Virus record (IMG/VR): IMGVR_UViG_3300030107_001140
Location: 1 to 41,227 of that record
Strand: one strand, 5' to 3'
DNA from: a virus
DNA: 41,227 nt
In this document: positions 14,305-20,847 of the stretch, piece after piece
How positions within the stretch are numbered: the first letter of the stretch is position 1
Layout of the letters: every line of letters begins with the position of its first letter
Program-made: the position numbers and the translations under genes
Notes under the pieces: generated by a model
The model's input: only the letters and a program-made list of their open reading frames with translations
What the model was told of the DNA's origin: nothing
Database searches by the model: none

Positions 14305-16041
14305 ATGGGTGTAAAAAAATGGCAGAAGTTACCGCTTCCGTATAGCGATGACTTTCGATATTTCCTTGTGTTGGTGTGGAGGCATCTTCAATTACCAGAT
14401 CCAACACCAATACAGTTGGATATTGCTGAATATATGCAAGATGGGCCTAAGAGAAGAATAATCGAGGCTTTTCGTGGTGTAGGAAAGAGCTGGATGGCAG
14501 CGGCTTACGTCTTATGGCTATTAAGGAACGACCCACAAAAGAAAATAATGGTGGTGTCGGCGTCAAAGACAAGGGCTGATGACTTTGCGCAGTTCTGTTT
14601 AAGACTGATACGAGAGATGGAGTTGTTGAAGTGCCTCGATCCTGACCGTGACGAACAGAGAAGTGCGAGTAATAGGTTCGATGTCCGTCCTTCGATCCCT
14701 GACCAAAGCCCATCGGTGAAATCTGTCGGGATTTTTGGCCAGTTAACTGGTTCCAGAGCGGATTTAATCCTTGCTGATGACGTGGAAGTTCCAAATACAG
14801 CGTGGACAGTGGGGATGAGAGAAAAACTGCTGTCATCTGTTGGTGAATTCAACGCAATTCTCAAGCCGGGAGGAGAGATTCTGTTTCTTGGTACTCCTCA
14901 AACTGAAGAAAGTATCTATAACAAGCTTAGATTACGTGGATATACCTGTCGAATTTGGCCTTCACGTTTCCCAGCTAACCCTGAAAGATATGGTGATGCA
15001 CTAGCTCCTTGTATTGCTGGAGAAGTTACACATAAGAAAGGTGATCCAACTGATCCAGATCGTTTCTCTGAATTGGATTTGGTCGAAAGAGAAGCGAGTT
15101 ATGGTCGGTCTCAATTTAATTTACAGTTCCAACTTGATACCACTCTCTCTGATTTAGAAAGATTCCCTTTGCGACTAAATGATTTAGTTGTGATGGAGAT
15201 AAAAGATCATGCACCTGAGAAAATCGTTTGGTCGTCAGGAGCTGAATATCGAATTAGTGATTTACCTGCTGTTGGATTTAGTGGAGATTACTATCATCGA
15301 CCAGCTTTTTTACATGGTGATTGGTTGGAATTTCAAGGGTGTGTCATGCACATTGACCCATCTGGTAAAGGTGCAGACGAAACAGCCTATGCAATTGTCG
15401 CTCATCTCAATGGAAATTTATTTGTATTAGAGGTCGGTTCTTTTAGAGAAGGTTATACGGAAAAAGTTTTAGAAGGCTTAGCTCAAGCAGCAAAAAGACA
15501 GAAGGTAAAATTAATTCTTCTTGAAGATCAGTTTGGACAAGGAATGTTAGCGAGTCTTTTACAGCCTTACCTTCGTAATATTTATCCTTGTACGATTGAA
15601 CCAACTAGAAGTAATGTTCAGAAGGAAAGAAGAATCATTAATGCACTTGAGCCTGTATTGAATCAACATAGATTAATAATGAATAGGTCGGTAATAGAAA
15701 TAGATTCCAAAGCTAGAGAGAATGATCCAGTCGAAAAAGCCTTGGCTTATCAGCTATTCCATCAGTTGACTCATATCACTGTCGATAAAAATTGTTTACA
15801 ACATGATGACAGATTGGACGCATTAGCAGGTGCAGTTGAGTATTGGAACGAATCTCTTGCTATAGATGAGGACAGAGCAATTAAAGAACGTGAATCAGAA
15901 CTTTGGGATCTTGAATTGGCTGCTTACAAAGGGGAAATTGAAGGCGCGCTTGATGCCAAAATCCTTGGCATCCCCCTCGACCAACTCCAAAGAACAGGAA
16001 AAACAGGTGAAGGATGGTTCTCACTCGCTGGAAAACATTAA
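14305..16041 (+). CDS. terL: Terminase large subunit (T7 gp19 family)
   Basis: 578 residues against 586 in T7. It is the ATP-driven packaging motor and nuclease that pumps DNA through the portal and cuts concatemers. Walker A is AFRGVGKS at 55-62, Walker B ADLILADDVE at 152-161, and the coupling motif FLGTPQTEES at 194-203. The RNase-H-like nuclease has D351 (MHIDPSGKG), E407-D408 (LLEDQFGQG) and D501/D502 (HDDRLDALAGAVEYW). The start follows the preceding stop without a gap. All catalytic positions are intact, so it should be active. Confidence 0.95.
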   Translation: MGVKKWQKLPLPYSDDFRYFLVLVWRHLQLPDPTPIQLDIAEYMQDGPKRRIIEAFRGVGKSWMAAAYVLWLLRNDPQKKIMVVSASKTRADDFAQFCLRLIREMELLKCLDPDRDEQRSASNRFDVRPSIPDQSPSVKSVGIFGQLTGSRADLILADDVEVPNTAWTVGMREKLLSSVGEFNAILKPGGEILFLGTPQTEESIYNKLRLRGYTCRIWPSRFPANPERYGDALAPCIAGEVTHKKGDPTDPDRFSELDLVEREASYGRSQFNLQFQLDTTLSDLERFPLRLNDLVVMEIKDHAPEKIVWSSGAEYRISDLPAVGFSGDYYHRPAFLHGDWLEFQGCVMHIDPSGKGADETAYAIVAHLNGNLFVLEVGSFREGYTEKVLEGLAQAAKRQKVKLILLEDQFGQGMLASLLQPYLRNIYPCTIEPTRSNVQKERRIINALEPVLNQHRLIMNRSVIEIDSKARENDPVEKALAYQLFHQLTHITVDKNCLQHDDRLDALAGAVEYWNESLAIDEDRAIKERESELWDLELAAYKGEIEGALDAKILGIPLDQLQRTGKTGEGWFSLAGKH

Positions 16042-16234
16042 GCCTAGATATTTTGTTGTTCGTTTACCCGGAGCTTTTACTCCAGATGAATCAGATGAAA
16101 TCGGATATCAAACTGTTGTTTTAGCTAAGACAGCAAACGAGGCTTTTGAATCTGCTTGTGATAGTAATTCATGGGAAATTCTTCCTTTTGCTGTAGATAA
16201 TGTCCATGTTTTTCCTAGAGAAGTAAAGGTTTAA
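15953..16234 (+). CDS. Hypothetical protein overlapping the terminase 3' end
   Basis: The compact core is PRYFVVRLPGAFTPDESDEIGYQTVVLAKTANEAF, predicted alpha/beta, after position 16041. The start is uncertain: ATG 15953 has GAAGG 8 bases upstream and gives 93 residues; GTG 16007 has AGGA 7 bases upstream and gives 75; ATG 15866 would overlap the terminase by 176 bases. The part inside the terminase gene reads as low-complexity, so the GTG start may be right. Function unknown. Confidence 0.55.
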   Translation: MPKSLASPSTNSKEQEKQVKDGSHSLENIKPRYFVVRLPGAFTPDESDEIGYQTVVLAKTANEAFESACDSNSWEILPFAVDNVHVFPREVKV

Positions 16235-16398
16235 CCACGCCAATTTCTTGGTTTCAATGCTGCTACTTGCTTTTCAAGTGTTACAACTCGGTGGAATAAT
16301 TCACGAATATCTCTTTCCTTTCTAGAACTATTATTGCTTATTGCAACAACTATGGTGGTCGCTGCTACACCAATAAGTGCTGCCCAGATCTCTGTCAT
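16231..16398 (-). CDS. 55-residue membrane-anchored coiled-coil protein on the opposite strand
   Basis: ATG 16398 to TAA 16231, against the direction of all neighbours. An N-terminal apolar segment (IWAALIGVAATTIVVAI) is followed by a basic stretch and a heptad-like helix (IRELFHRVVTLEKQVAAL). The layout (N-terminal membrane anchor and a cytoplasmic or periplasmic coiled coil) is that of small lysis accessory proteins such as XhlA-like or spanin-like proteins, but order and size fit only loosely. Its stop overlaps the end of the rightward gene by 4 bases. It needs its own promoter in the 43 bases to the next gene, or it is expressed from leftward readthrough. Confidence 0.6.
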   Translation of the reverse strand: MTEIWAALIGVAATTIVVAISNNSSRKERDIRELFHRVVTLEKQVAALKPRNWRG

Positions 16399-16441
16399 TT
16401 AATAAGTTTACGCTAATGTTGGATTGTCTTTCATTTATTTT

Positions 16442-16891
16442 ATGTCAAACTCACAGACCGTTCCTCCTTCAGACAAGAAGGAAGAGAAGAAAAAAGGTGT
16501 AATGAATAAGCTCCAAGAGATGACTCCTGATAAAGATGAACAGGTAGCTCTCATTGGAGTAGCAGTACGTTTGGGGATTGTTGTTTGGAGTGGGTTTTGC
16601 TTAACTTTGGCGTACATAGATATTCCCGGATTTGCTAAACAGACCTTCGATCCGACATTTATTGCAAGTATTTTTACATCAACTCTCACTACTTTTGGTG
16701 TCCAAGCTGCAAATAAAAAGGGCAACAATGGAGTAACTAAAGAGGATATGGAGAAGATGATGTCTGCAAATAAAGCGGGTGCAGGGGAACAAGTTATCCG
16801 TATTCAGACTCCATTAAAAATTCAAACCCCTGATGGAGAAGTACTTCAAGTAATTGAAACTCCACCTACTCCACCTAAAGAGGAACTATGA
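16442..16891 (+). CDS. Two-span membrane protein, holin candidate (149 aa)
   Basis: Start at ATG 16442; the TTG at 16424 is weaker. After a Lys-rich cytoplasmic N-terminus there are two likely membrane segments: IGVAVRLGIVVWSGFCLTLAY (about 45-65) and IASIFTSTLTTFGVQAA (about 77-95). A charged C-terminal domain with two VI.TP-type repeats follows. Size and topology fit a holin or small membrane regulator, and no endolysin gene was found next to it. Its stop overlaps the next gene as ATGA, with a strong AGAGGA in front of that start. Similar proteins occur in my memory of cyanophage genomes, without function. Confidence 0.65.
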   Translation: MSNSQTVPPSDKKEEKKKGVMNKLQEMTPDKDEQVALIGVAVRLGIVVWSGFCLTLAYIDIPGFAKQTFDPTFIASIFTSTLTTFGVQAANKKGNNGVTKEDMEKMMSANKAGAGEQVIRIQTPLKIQTPDGEVLQVIETPPTPPKEEL

Positions 16892-17370
16892 AAAAACTTT
16901 TAGTTTTATTGTTACTGCTTGGTTCACCAGCTAAAGCAGATATAACCCATTCCATTACTACAAGCACTCAGCTTACAGTTAACGCCGCTGCAACAGCCGC
17001 TGAAAGAATTGGTTCTAGTTTCTCTGTATCTGGAAGTAACATTGACACCACTGATGGCACGACTGCGGGAACCGTCTCAGCAGGGACAATTACGAGTGGC
17101 GTTTATTCGCCGGGCACGATTGCTGCAACGCAAGATACAGCAGGAGCCGCATTCAGTTTTTCGCAATCATATACGCAAGCAGATGCTGTTCCTACTTCAG
17201 CTCCCTCGGTAGGAGCTGTAGGGAATTTTAGTGATGTAACTTCTACCGCTGCTGGAGTTGCTGGTTCATTAGCAGGAACAATTACATCTGCTGGTGTTGT
17301 TACTCTTACTGCTGGTGGTGCTGGTACTTCTGCGATTGGCAGTATGGAGAGCGCTTTAACTGTTAAGTGA
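16888..17370 (+). CDS. Secreted, Ala/Thr/Gly/Ser-rich protein (160 aa)
   Basis: A clear signal peptide (MKKLLVLLLLLGSPAKA, probable cleavage near residue 18) precedes a low-charge domain rich in Ala, Ser, Thr and Gly with regular 'GTITSAG' type strands, likely beta-structured. Strong AGAGGA before the ATG. This is the first of three adjacent secreted or virion-like proteins. It may act in the host periplasm or outer surface, or decorate the virion. Phage proteins with a host signal peptide are uncommon outside lysis genes. Confidence 0.75.
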   Translation: MKKLLVLLLLLGSPAKADITHSITTSTQLTVNAAATAAERIGSSFSVSGSNIDTTDGTTAGTVSAGTITSGVYSPGTIAATQDTAGAAFSFSQSYTQADAVPTSAPSVGAVGNFSDVTSTAAGVAGSLAGTITSAGVVTLTAGGAGTSAIGSMESALTVK

Positions 17371-17795
17371 TGAAGCGGCTTTTGCCACTGTTATTACTTA
17401 TAAGTTCCCCTGCTTATAGTGTTCCTGTTGTGCCAAACTTCTCTCAAGGGAGTATGCAATCTACCACTCGTACTGTTTCAACAGTGGTAGAAAGTATAGT
17501 CTCAAAAGATTATAATACGGGTTCTCAATACACATTGACTGGTAGTAATTTAACTATTAATGGATCAACAATTTCCCCAAGTAGTACCTCCGTAACAGGC
17601 AACGTTGATGGATCATCTCAAACATGGACAGGCTTAGATCTTGGCTCAAGGCCAAACGTCACCATTACCAATGGAGGCCAGCCCTTTCAATACACAGAAA
17701 CGTATCGAGGGCCCGGATTGTCAAACATGACAACCATAAACCGCACAACAAATATAGAAAGTACTACAGAAACTGTGTCAGTATTTGCACAGTAG
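17370..17795 (+). CDS. Secreted protein (about 141 aa)
   Basis: ATG 17370 overlaps the previous stop as TGATG; an in-frame GTG three bases earlier is less likely. The signal peptide is MKRLLPLLLLISSPAYS. The mature part is Ser/Thr/Asn-rich (TLTGSNLTINGSTI) with repeated short strands, like the preceding protein and possibly related to it by duplication. It ends in a threonine-rich stretch that is also coding in another frame. No enzyme motif. A role in host envelope interaction is inferred only from the export signal. Confidence 0.75.
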   Translation: MKRLLPLLLLISSPAYSVPVVPNFSQGSMQSTTRTVSTVVESIVSKDYNTGSQYTLTGSNLTINGSTISPSSTSVTGNVDGSSQTWTGLDLGSRPNVTITNGGQPFQYTETYRGPGLSNMTTINRTTNIESTTETVSVFAQ

Positions 17796-18409
17796 CTCTC
17801 TTATATGGAGGGAGTGCCGCAGCACAGACCAGTTCCACGGCAGCTCCCGTAGCAAATAGTAGTGGAAGTGTGACCAATATGGGAATACAAAATCTACCCG
17901 GAAATAGTGTTACGAATCATTACGGAGGAAACATAATATGCCAAGGTCCAATGTTAACTCTTTCTCCATTTGTTACCGACTCACATACATATAGTACGCC
18001 TAGAGAATACTGGTATAAAAACCCAAGTTACAATGATGATGGGACTTTGAGCCACTATGTTGATACTCGCACTGGGCAAAAAGACAACCACGCTTTGAAT
18101 CTGGGACTTAGTTTAAATTTTTCAATTCCGTTAGATAATTCATTGCAAAGAAGATGTAAACAAGCAGTAGATAAGCAGCTTGCTTTACAACAAGAGCTAA
18201 TAAATTTTAAGAGATTAGATTTCGAGATCAGTCGTCTTAAAAACTGTGGAGAACTAATGCTTAAAGGGATTGAATTTCATCCGAGTTCTCAGTATTACAA
18301 AGTTTGTGAAGACGTAGTGATACGTCCAAAAGCCGGACAAGTCTTACCGCATAGACACACACTTAAACCTTTAGAGGTGGTAAACCCTTCTTCTCTCGAT
18401 AAGCGTTAG
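17624..18409 (+). CDS. Secreted or membrane-anchored protein with unclear start (261 aa)
   Basis: The frame overlaps the previous gene by 172 bases. A hydrophobic stretch followed by small residues (VALLYGGSAAAQ, about residues 57-68) looks like the core and cleavage site of a signal peptide, but no ATG, GTG or TTG lies close before it; the only in-frame ATG is 17624, giving an Arg/His-rich lead of about 50 residues. The mature part carries GTLSHYVDTRTG, LNLGLSLNFSIPLDNS and a Cys-containing helix (RRCKQAVDKQLALQQELINFKRLDFEISRLKNC). Two further Cys flank the domain. Its 3' end overlaps a convergent gene by 47 bases. Confidence 0.7.
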   Translation: MDRLRSWLKAKRHHYQWRPALSIHRNVSRARIVKHDNHKPHNKYRKYYRNCVSICTVALLYGGSAAAQTSSTAAPVANSSGSVTNMGIQNLPGNSVTNHYGGNIICQGPMLTLSPFVTDSHTYSTPREYWYKNPSYNDDGTLSHYVDTRTGQKDNHALNLGLSLNFSIPLDNSLQRRCKQAVDKQLALQQELINFKRLDFEISRLKNCGELMLKGIEFHPSSQYYKVCEDVVIRPKAGQVLPHRHTLKPLEVVNPSSLDKR

Positions 18410-19076
18410 CTCTTTTTTCTGATGTAGTTAAGGGTCTAACTGGTTTACCTAAAGCTTTCTTTACTCTATTAATAATCTGTTTGACGATTGGCTTTACTAC
18501 CTTAAGGAGCAAAGGAGTCGCAAGAGCGGCACTTGTAGCAATAAGAGTAATCCCAGTAGTAGAAACAACTTGAGGGGCAGTTGGTATAGCATTAACTATT
18601 TGCTGTGTCGTTGTTAACTTCTTGTACTGCGTAATACAACGATTGCCTATCAATTGATACGCAATTATTTCTTTCCGTCCATCTTCGATTTTAGTTCCAA
18701 TCTCCGCCGCTCCAAGTGGCGGGCAATCCTCGATCTTCTGGGCGGGAGGTGGGTCCGCTGCTGGGATGGGTGGTTGTGGGTATCTTTGTTCCTCGCTCTT
18801 CGGTGGATATATAAGTTCTTCTGGCGTGTAGTCCATTGCGTTATAGCTTGGATACTTCGCATCGCAGAAGACAACATTTCCTTTTGGGTCGTTAGTTAGT
18901 AATGCACTATTTTCTCTTGAATTCTTTCTACTTTCAACGCATCCCGGCATATCAATAATGGGAAAGCCTAACTGAACCGTTATAGGCACAGGTATCTGAA
19001 GAGATTGAGGTGGATTTATTGTCCAAACAGGAACAGGTTGAATTGTTTGAACACCTATTTTTGGTATCTCAGTCAC
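18363..19076 (-). CDS. Proline-rich protein on the opposite strand (237 aa)
   Basis: It starts at GTG 19076 with TEIPKIGVQTIQPVPVWTINPPQSL, continues through a Pro-rich middle (about residues 90-115) and ends with a hydrophobic segment (ITLIATSAALATPLLLKVV, about 175-193) and a basic tail. I remember proteins with this 'IPKIGV.TI.PVPVWTI.PP' start from marine cyanophages, often next to small secreted proteins as here. The combination suggests one module. It points against the rightward unit and shares a 153-base divergent spacer with the capsid gene. Function unknown; the C-terminus suggests membrane association. Confidence 0.75.
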   Translation of the reverse strand: MTEIPKIGVQTIQPVPVWTINPPQSLQIPVPITVQLGFPIIDMPGCVESRKNSRENSALLTNDPKGNVVFCDAKYPSYNAMDYTPEELIYPPKSEEQRYPQPPIPAADPPPAQKIEDCPPLGAAEIGTKIEDGRKEIIAYQLIGNRCITQYKKLTTTQQIVNAIPTAPQVVSTTGITLIATSAALATPLLLKVVKPIVKQIINRVKKALGKPVRPLTTSEKRANAYREKKGLPPLKV

Positions 19077-19229
19077 ACTAAATTAGTAAATAATAACTTC
19101 TTTGCTAATATTTAGACACCTAGACCCTTCTTGCAACTACAACGGCCCTTTGCGGAGGATACCCAGAGTAAATGAAGATTAGGTCGGGAAAAAACACCCA
19201 ATTCTTTTCATTTATCTAGGTCATTTTGT
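19077..19229. promoter_or_regulatory. Divergent spacer before the capsid gene
   Basis: 153 bases between the GTG of the minus-strand proline-rich gene and the capsid ATG. As the only long non-coding stretch inside the rightward unit, and placed before the most expressed gene, it probably contains a phage RNA polymerase promoter and a promoter for the opposite gene. I could not define either from the sequence alone. Confidence 0.4.
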
Positions 19230-20207
19230 ATGGCTAACTTTACAGCTTCGCGGCTGGGTTATGTAAATAACACCGGTACTGCGAACTACGCTAATCTTAA
19301 TGAATTATTCCTGAAAGTCTTCTCAGGAGAAGTGCTTTCAGCCTTTCGTAAGGCCACTGTATTCGAATCATTGCATACAGTTAGAACAATTGCGTCAGGA
19401 AAATCAGCCCAATTTCCAATAATTGGACTCAGTTCAACTGCCTATCATACTCCGGGTACACAGTTGACAGGTAACGCAATCAAACATGCGGAAGCCACTA
19501 TTAACATAGATGATAAACTTGTATCCAATGTTTTCATAGCAGACATTGATGAGGCCAAGAATCACTATGATGTAAGATCTCAGTACTCAACTGAGATGGG
19601 TAACGCATTAGCTTATACATTTGACCAGAATGTAGCAGCAATGGTTGCACAGGCAGCACGTACTGCAACTAACTTCAACACTGATCTCCCCGGAGGTACA
19701 CGTGTAAAGATTGTTGCTTCAAGTAAGGCAGCAATTACTGGTGCTCAGTTAGCTACTGCAATGTTCTCCGCTGCTCAGCAGATGGACGAGAACAATCTGC
19801 CTGAGAACGATAGATACTGCGTCATGGCACCAGCCGAGTATTACAAACTCGCTCAGGTAACAGACGTTATCAACCGTGACTGGGGCGGCCAAGGTGCTTA
19901 TGCAGACGGCACAGTATTGAAAGTAGCTGGACTACATATCATTAAGTCCAACCACCTTCCAACTACAAACCGTTCTGCTGTAACTGGTGAGAACAACACC
20001 TATCACGCAAACTTTACTGACAGTGTTTCACTTGTGTTCAACAAGCAAGCTGTTGGTACTGTGAAGTTGATGGATCTCAAGATGGAACAAACTGGATCTG
20101 ATGTTCATGCTTTATGGCAGGGTACATTCATGGTTGGTTCTATGGCTCATGGTAGTGGCGTCCTTCGTCCTGACTGTGCAATTGAAATCTATACAGCAAC
20201 TAGCTGA
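19230..20207 (+). CDS. Major capsid protein (T7 gp10 family)
   Basis: 325 residues (T7 gp10A 345), HK97 fold by family. Recognisable segments: an N-terminal arm followed by ELFLKVFSGEVLSAF, the loop segment ASGKSAQFPIIG, DDKLVSNVFIADIDEAKNHYD, and the C-terminal MVGSMAHGSGVLRPDCA. Base use is clearly richer in G and C than neighbours, with more uniform codons, as expected for the most highly expressed gene. AGGT lies 9 bases before the ATG. A strong terminator directly follows the stop. The scaffold gene, normally the neighbour on the other side, is on the opposite arm. Confidence 0.96.
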   Translation: MANFTASRLGYVNNTGTANYANLNELFLKVFSGEVLSAFRKATVFESLHTVRTIASGKSAQFPIIGLSSTAYHTPGTQLTGNAIKHAEATINIDDKLVSNVFIADIDEAKNHYDVRSQYSTEMGNALAYTFDQNVAAMVAQAARTATNFNTDLPGGTRVKIVASSKAAITGAQLATAMFSAAQQMDENNLPENDRYCVMAPAEYYKLAQVTDVINRDWGGQGAYADGTVLKVAGLHIIKSNHLPTTNRSAVTGENNTYHANFTDSVSLVFNKQAVGTVKLMDLKMEQTGSDVHALWQGTFMVGSMAHGSGVLRPDCAIEIYTATS

Positions 20208-20214
20208 TCTTTAT

Positions 20215-20236
20215 GGGGGGCTTTGCCCCCCTCTTT
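20215..20236 (+). terminator. Intrinsic terminator after the capsid gene (T-phi-like)
   Basis: A perfect 7-bp stem GGGGGGC-TTT-GCCCCCC (20215-20231) is followed by TCTTT. It starts 7 bases after the capsid stop. T7 has its main terminator, T-phi, at the same place between genes 10 and 11. Partial termination there lowers expression of tail genes relative to capsid. Confidence 0.9.
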
Positions 20237-20239
20237 ACT

Positions 20240-20845
20240 ATGCCTTTACTTAAAACAAGTCAATTAGAAGCAGTTAATAGAGTGCTTCAGATGATGGGTG
20301 AAGCTCCTGTTAATAGTTTGTCTGGTCAATTTGGTTTAGCTAAACAAGCCGATGACACCCTTACTGATGTAAGCCGTAGAGTTCAGGCAGAAGGATGGTC
20401 TTTTAATACTGATTATCAGGTAACTCTTACGCCTGATTCAAATAAAAATCTTTTGGTGGGCAGTAATGTCAGCCGTGTAGTTGTTGATATTCTTGCTTAT
20501 CCTGACTATGACATTATTGAAAAAGGAGGAAAATTATATGATCGTTTAAATCATACTTTTGAATTTACTGATGATGTAAAAGCTGATCTTACTTATATGT
20601 TGGACTGGGATGATCTTCCTGAACATGCTCGTCAATACATAATGACTAGAGCAGGTAGACAACTTCAAGAAGCAATTATAGGAAGTACAGATCTTACAAA
20701 ATTAAATATGGCAGCAGAAGCAGAAGCAAGAACACAATTTGTAGAAGAAGAAACAACGAAGAGTGAACATAATATGATTAGAGGAAATCCAAATCGGTTT
20801 GGTCCATTAAGTACTTATATGCCGGGCCGAGCCGTTATTAGGTAA
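20240..20845 (+). CDS. Tail tubular protein A (T7 gp11 family)
   Basis: 201 residues from ATG 20240 (T7 gp11 196). The ATG at 20213 is rejected because its first codons lie inside the terminator stem. It forms the ring between portal and nozzle. Typical features: EAVNRVLQMMGEAPVNSL at the start, ADDTLTDVSRRVQAEGWSFN, and the C-terminal LPEHARQYIMTRAGRQLQEA helix. The gene is followed by tail tubular B with a gap of two bases. Confidence 0.94.
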   Translation: MPLLKTSQLEAVNRVLQMMGEAPVNSLSGQFGLAKQADDTLTDVSRRVQAEGWSFNTDYQVTLTPDSNKNLLVGSNVSRVVVDILAYPDYDIIEKGGKLYDRLNHTFEFTDDVKADLTYMLDWDDLPEHARQYIMTRAGRQLQEAIIGSTDLTKLNMAAEAEARTQFVEEETTKSEHNMIRGNPNRFGPLSTYMPGRAVIR

Positions 20846-20847
20846 CT

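Noticed and set aside
20213-20239. Upstream ATG for tail tubular protein A
   Set aside because: The first codons would be inside the terminator stem, and the protein from 20240 has the length of the T7 homologue.
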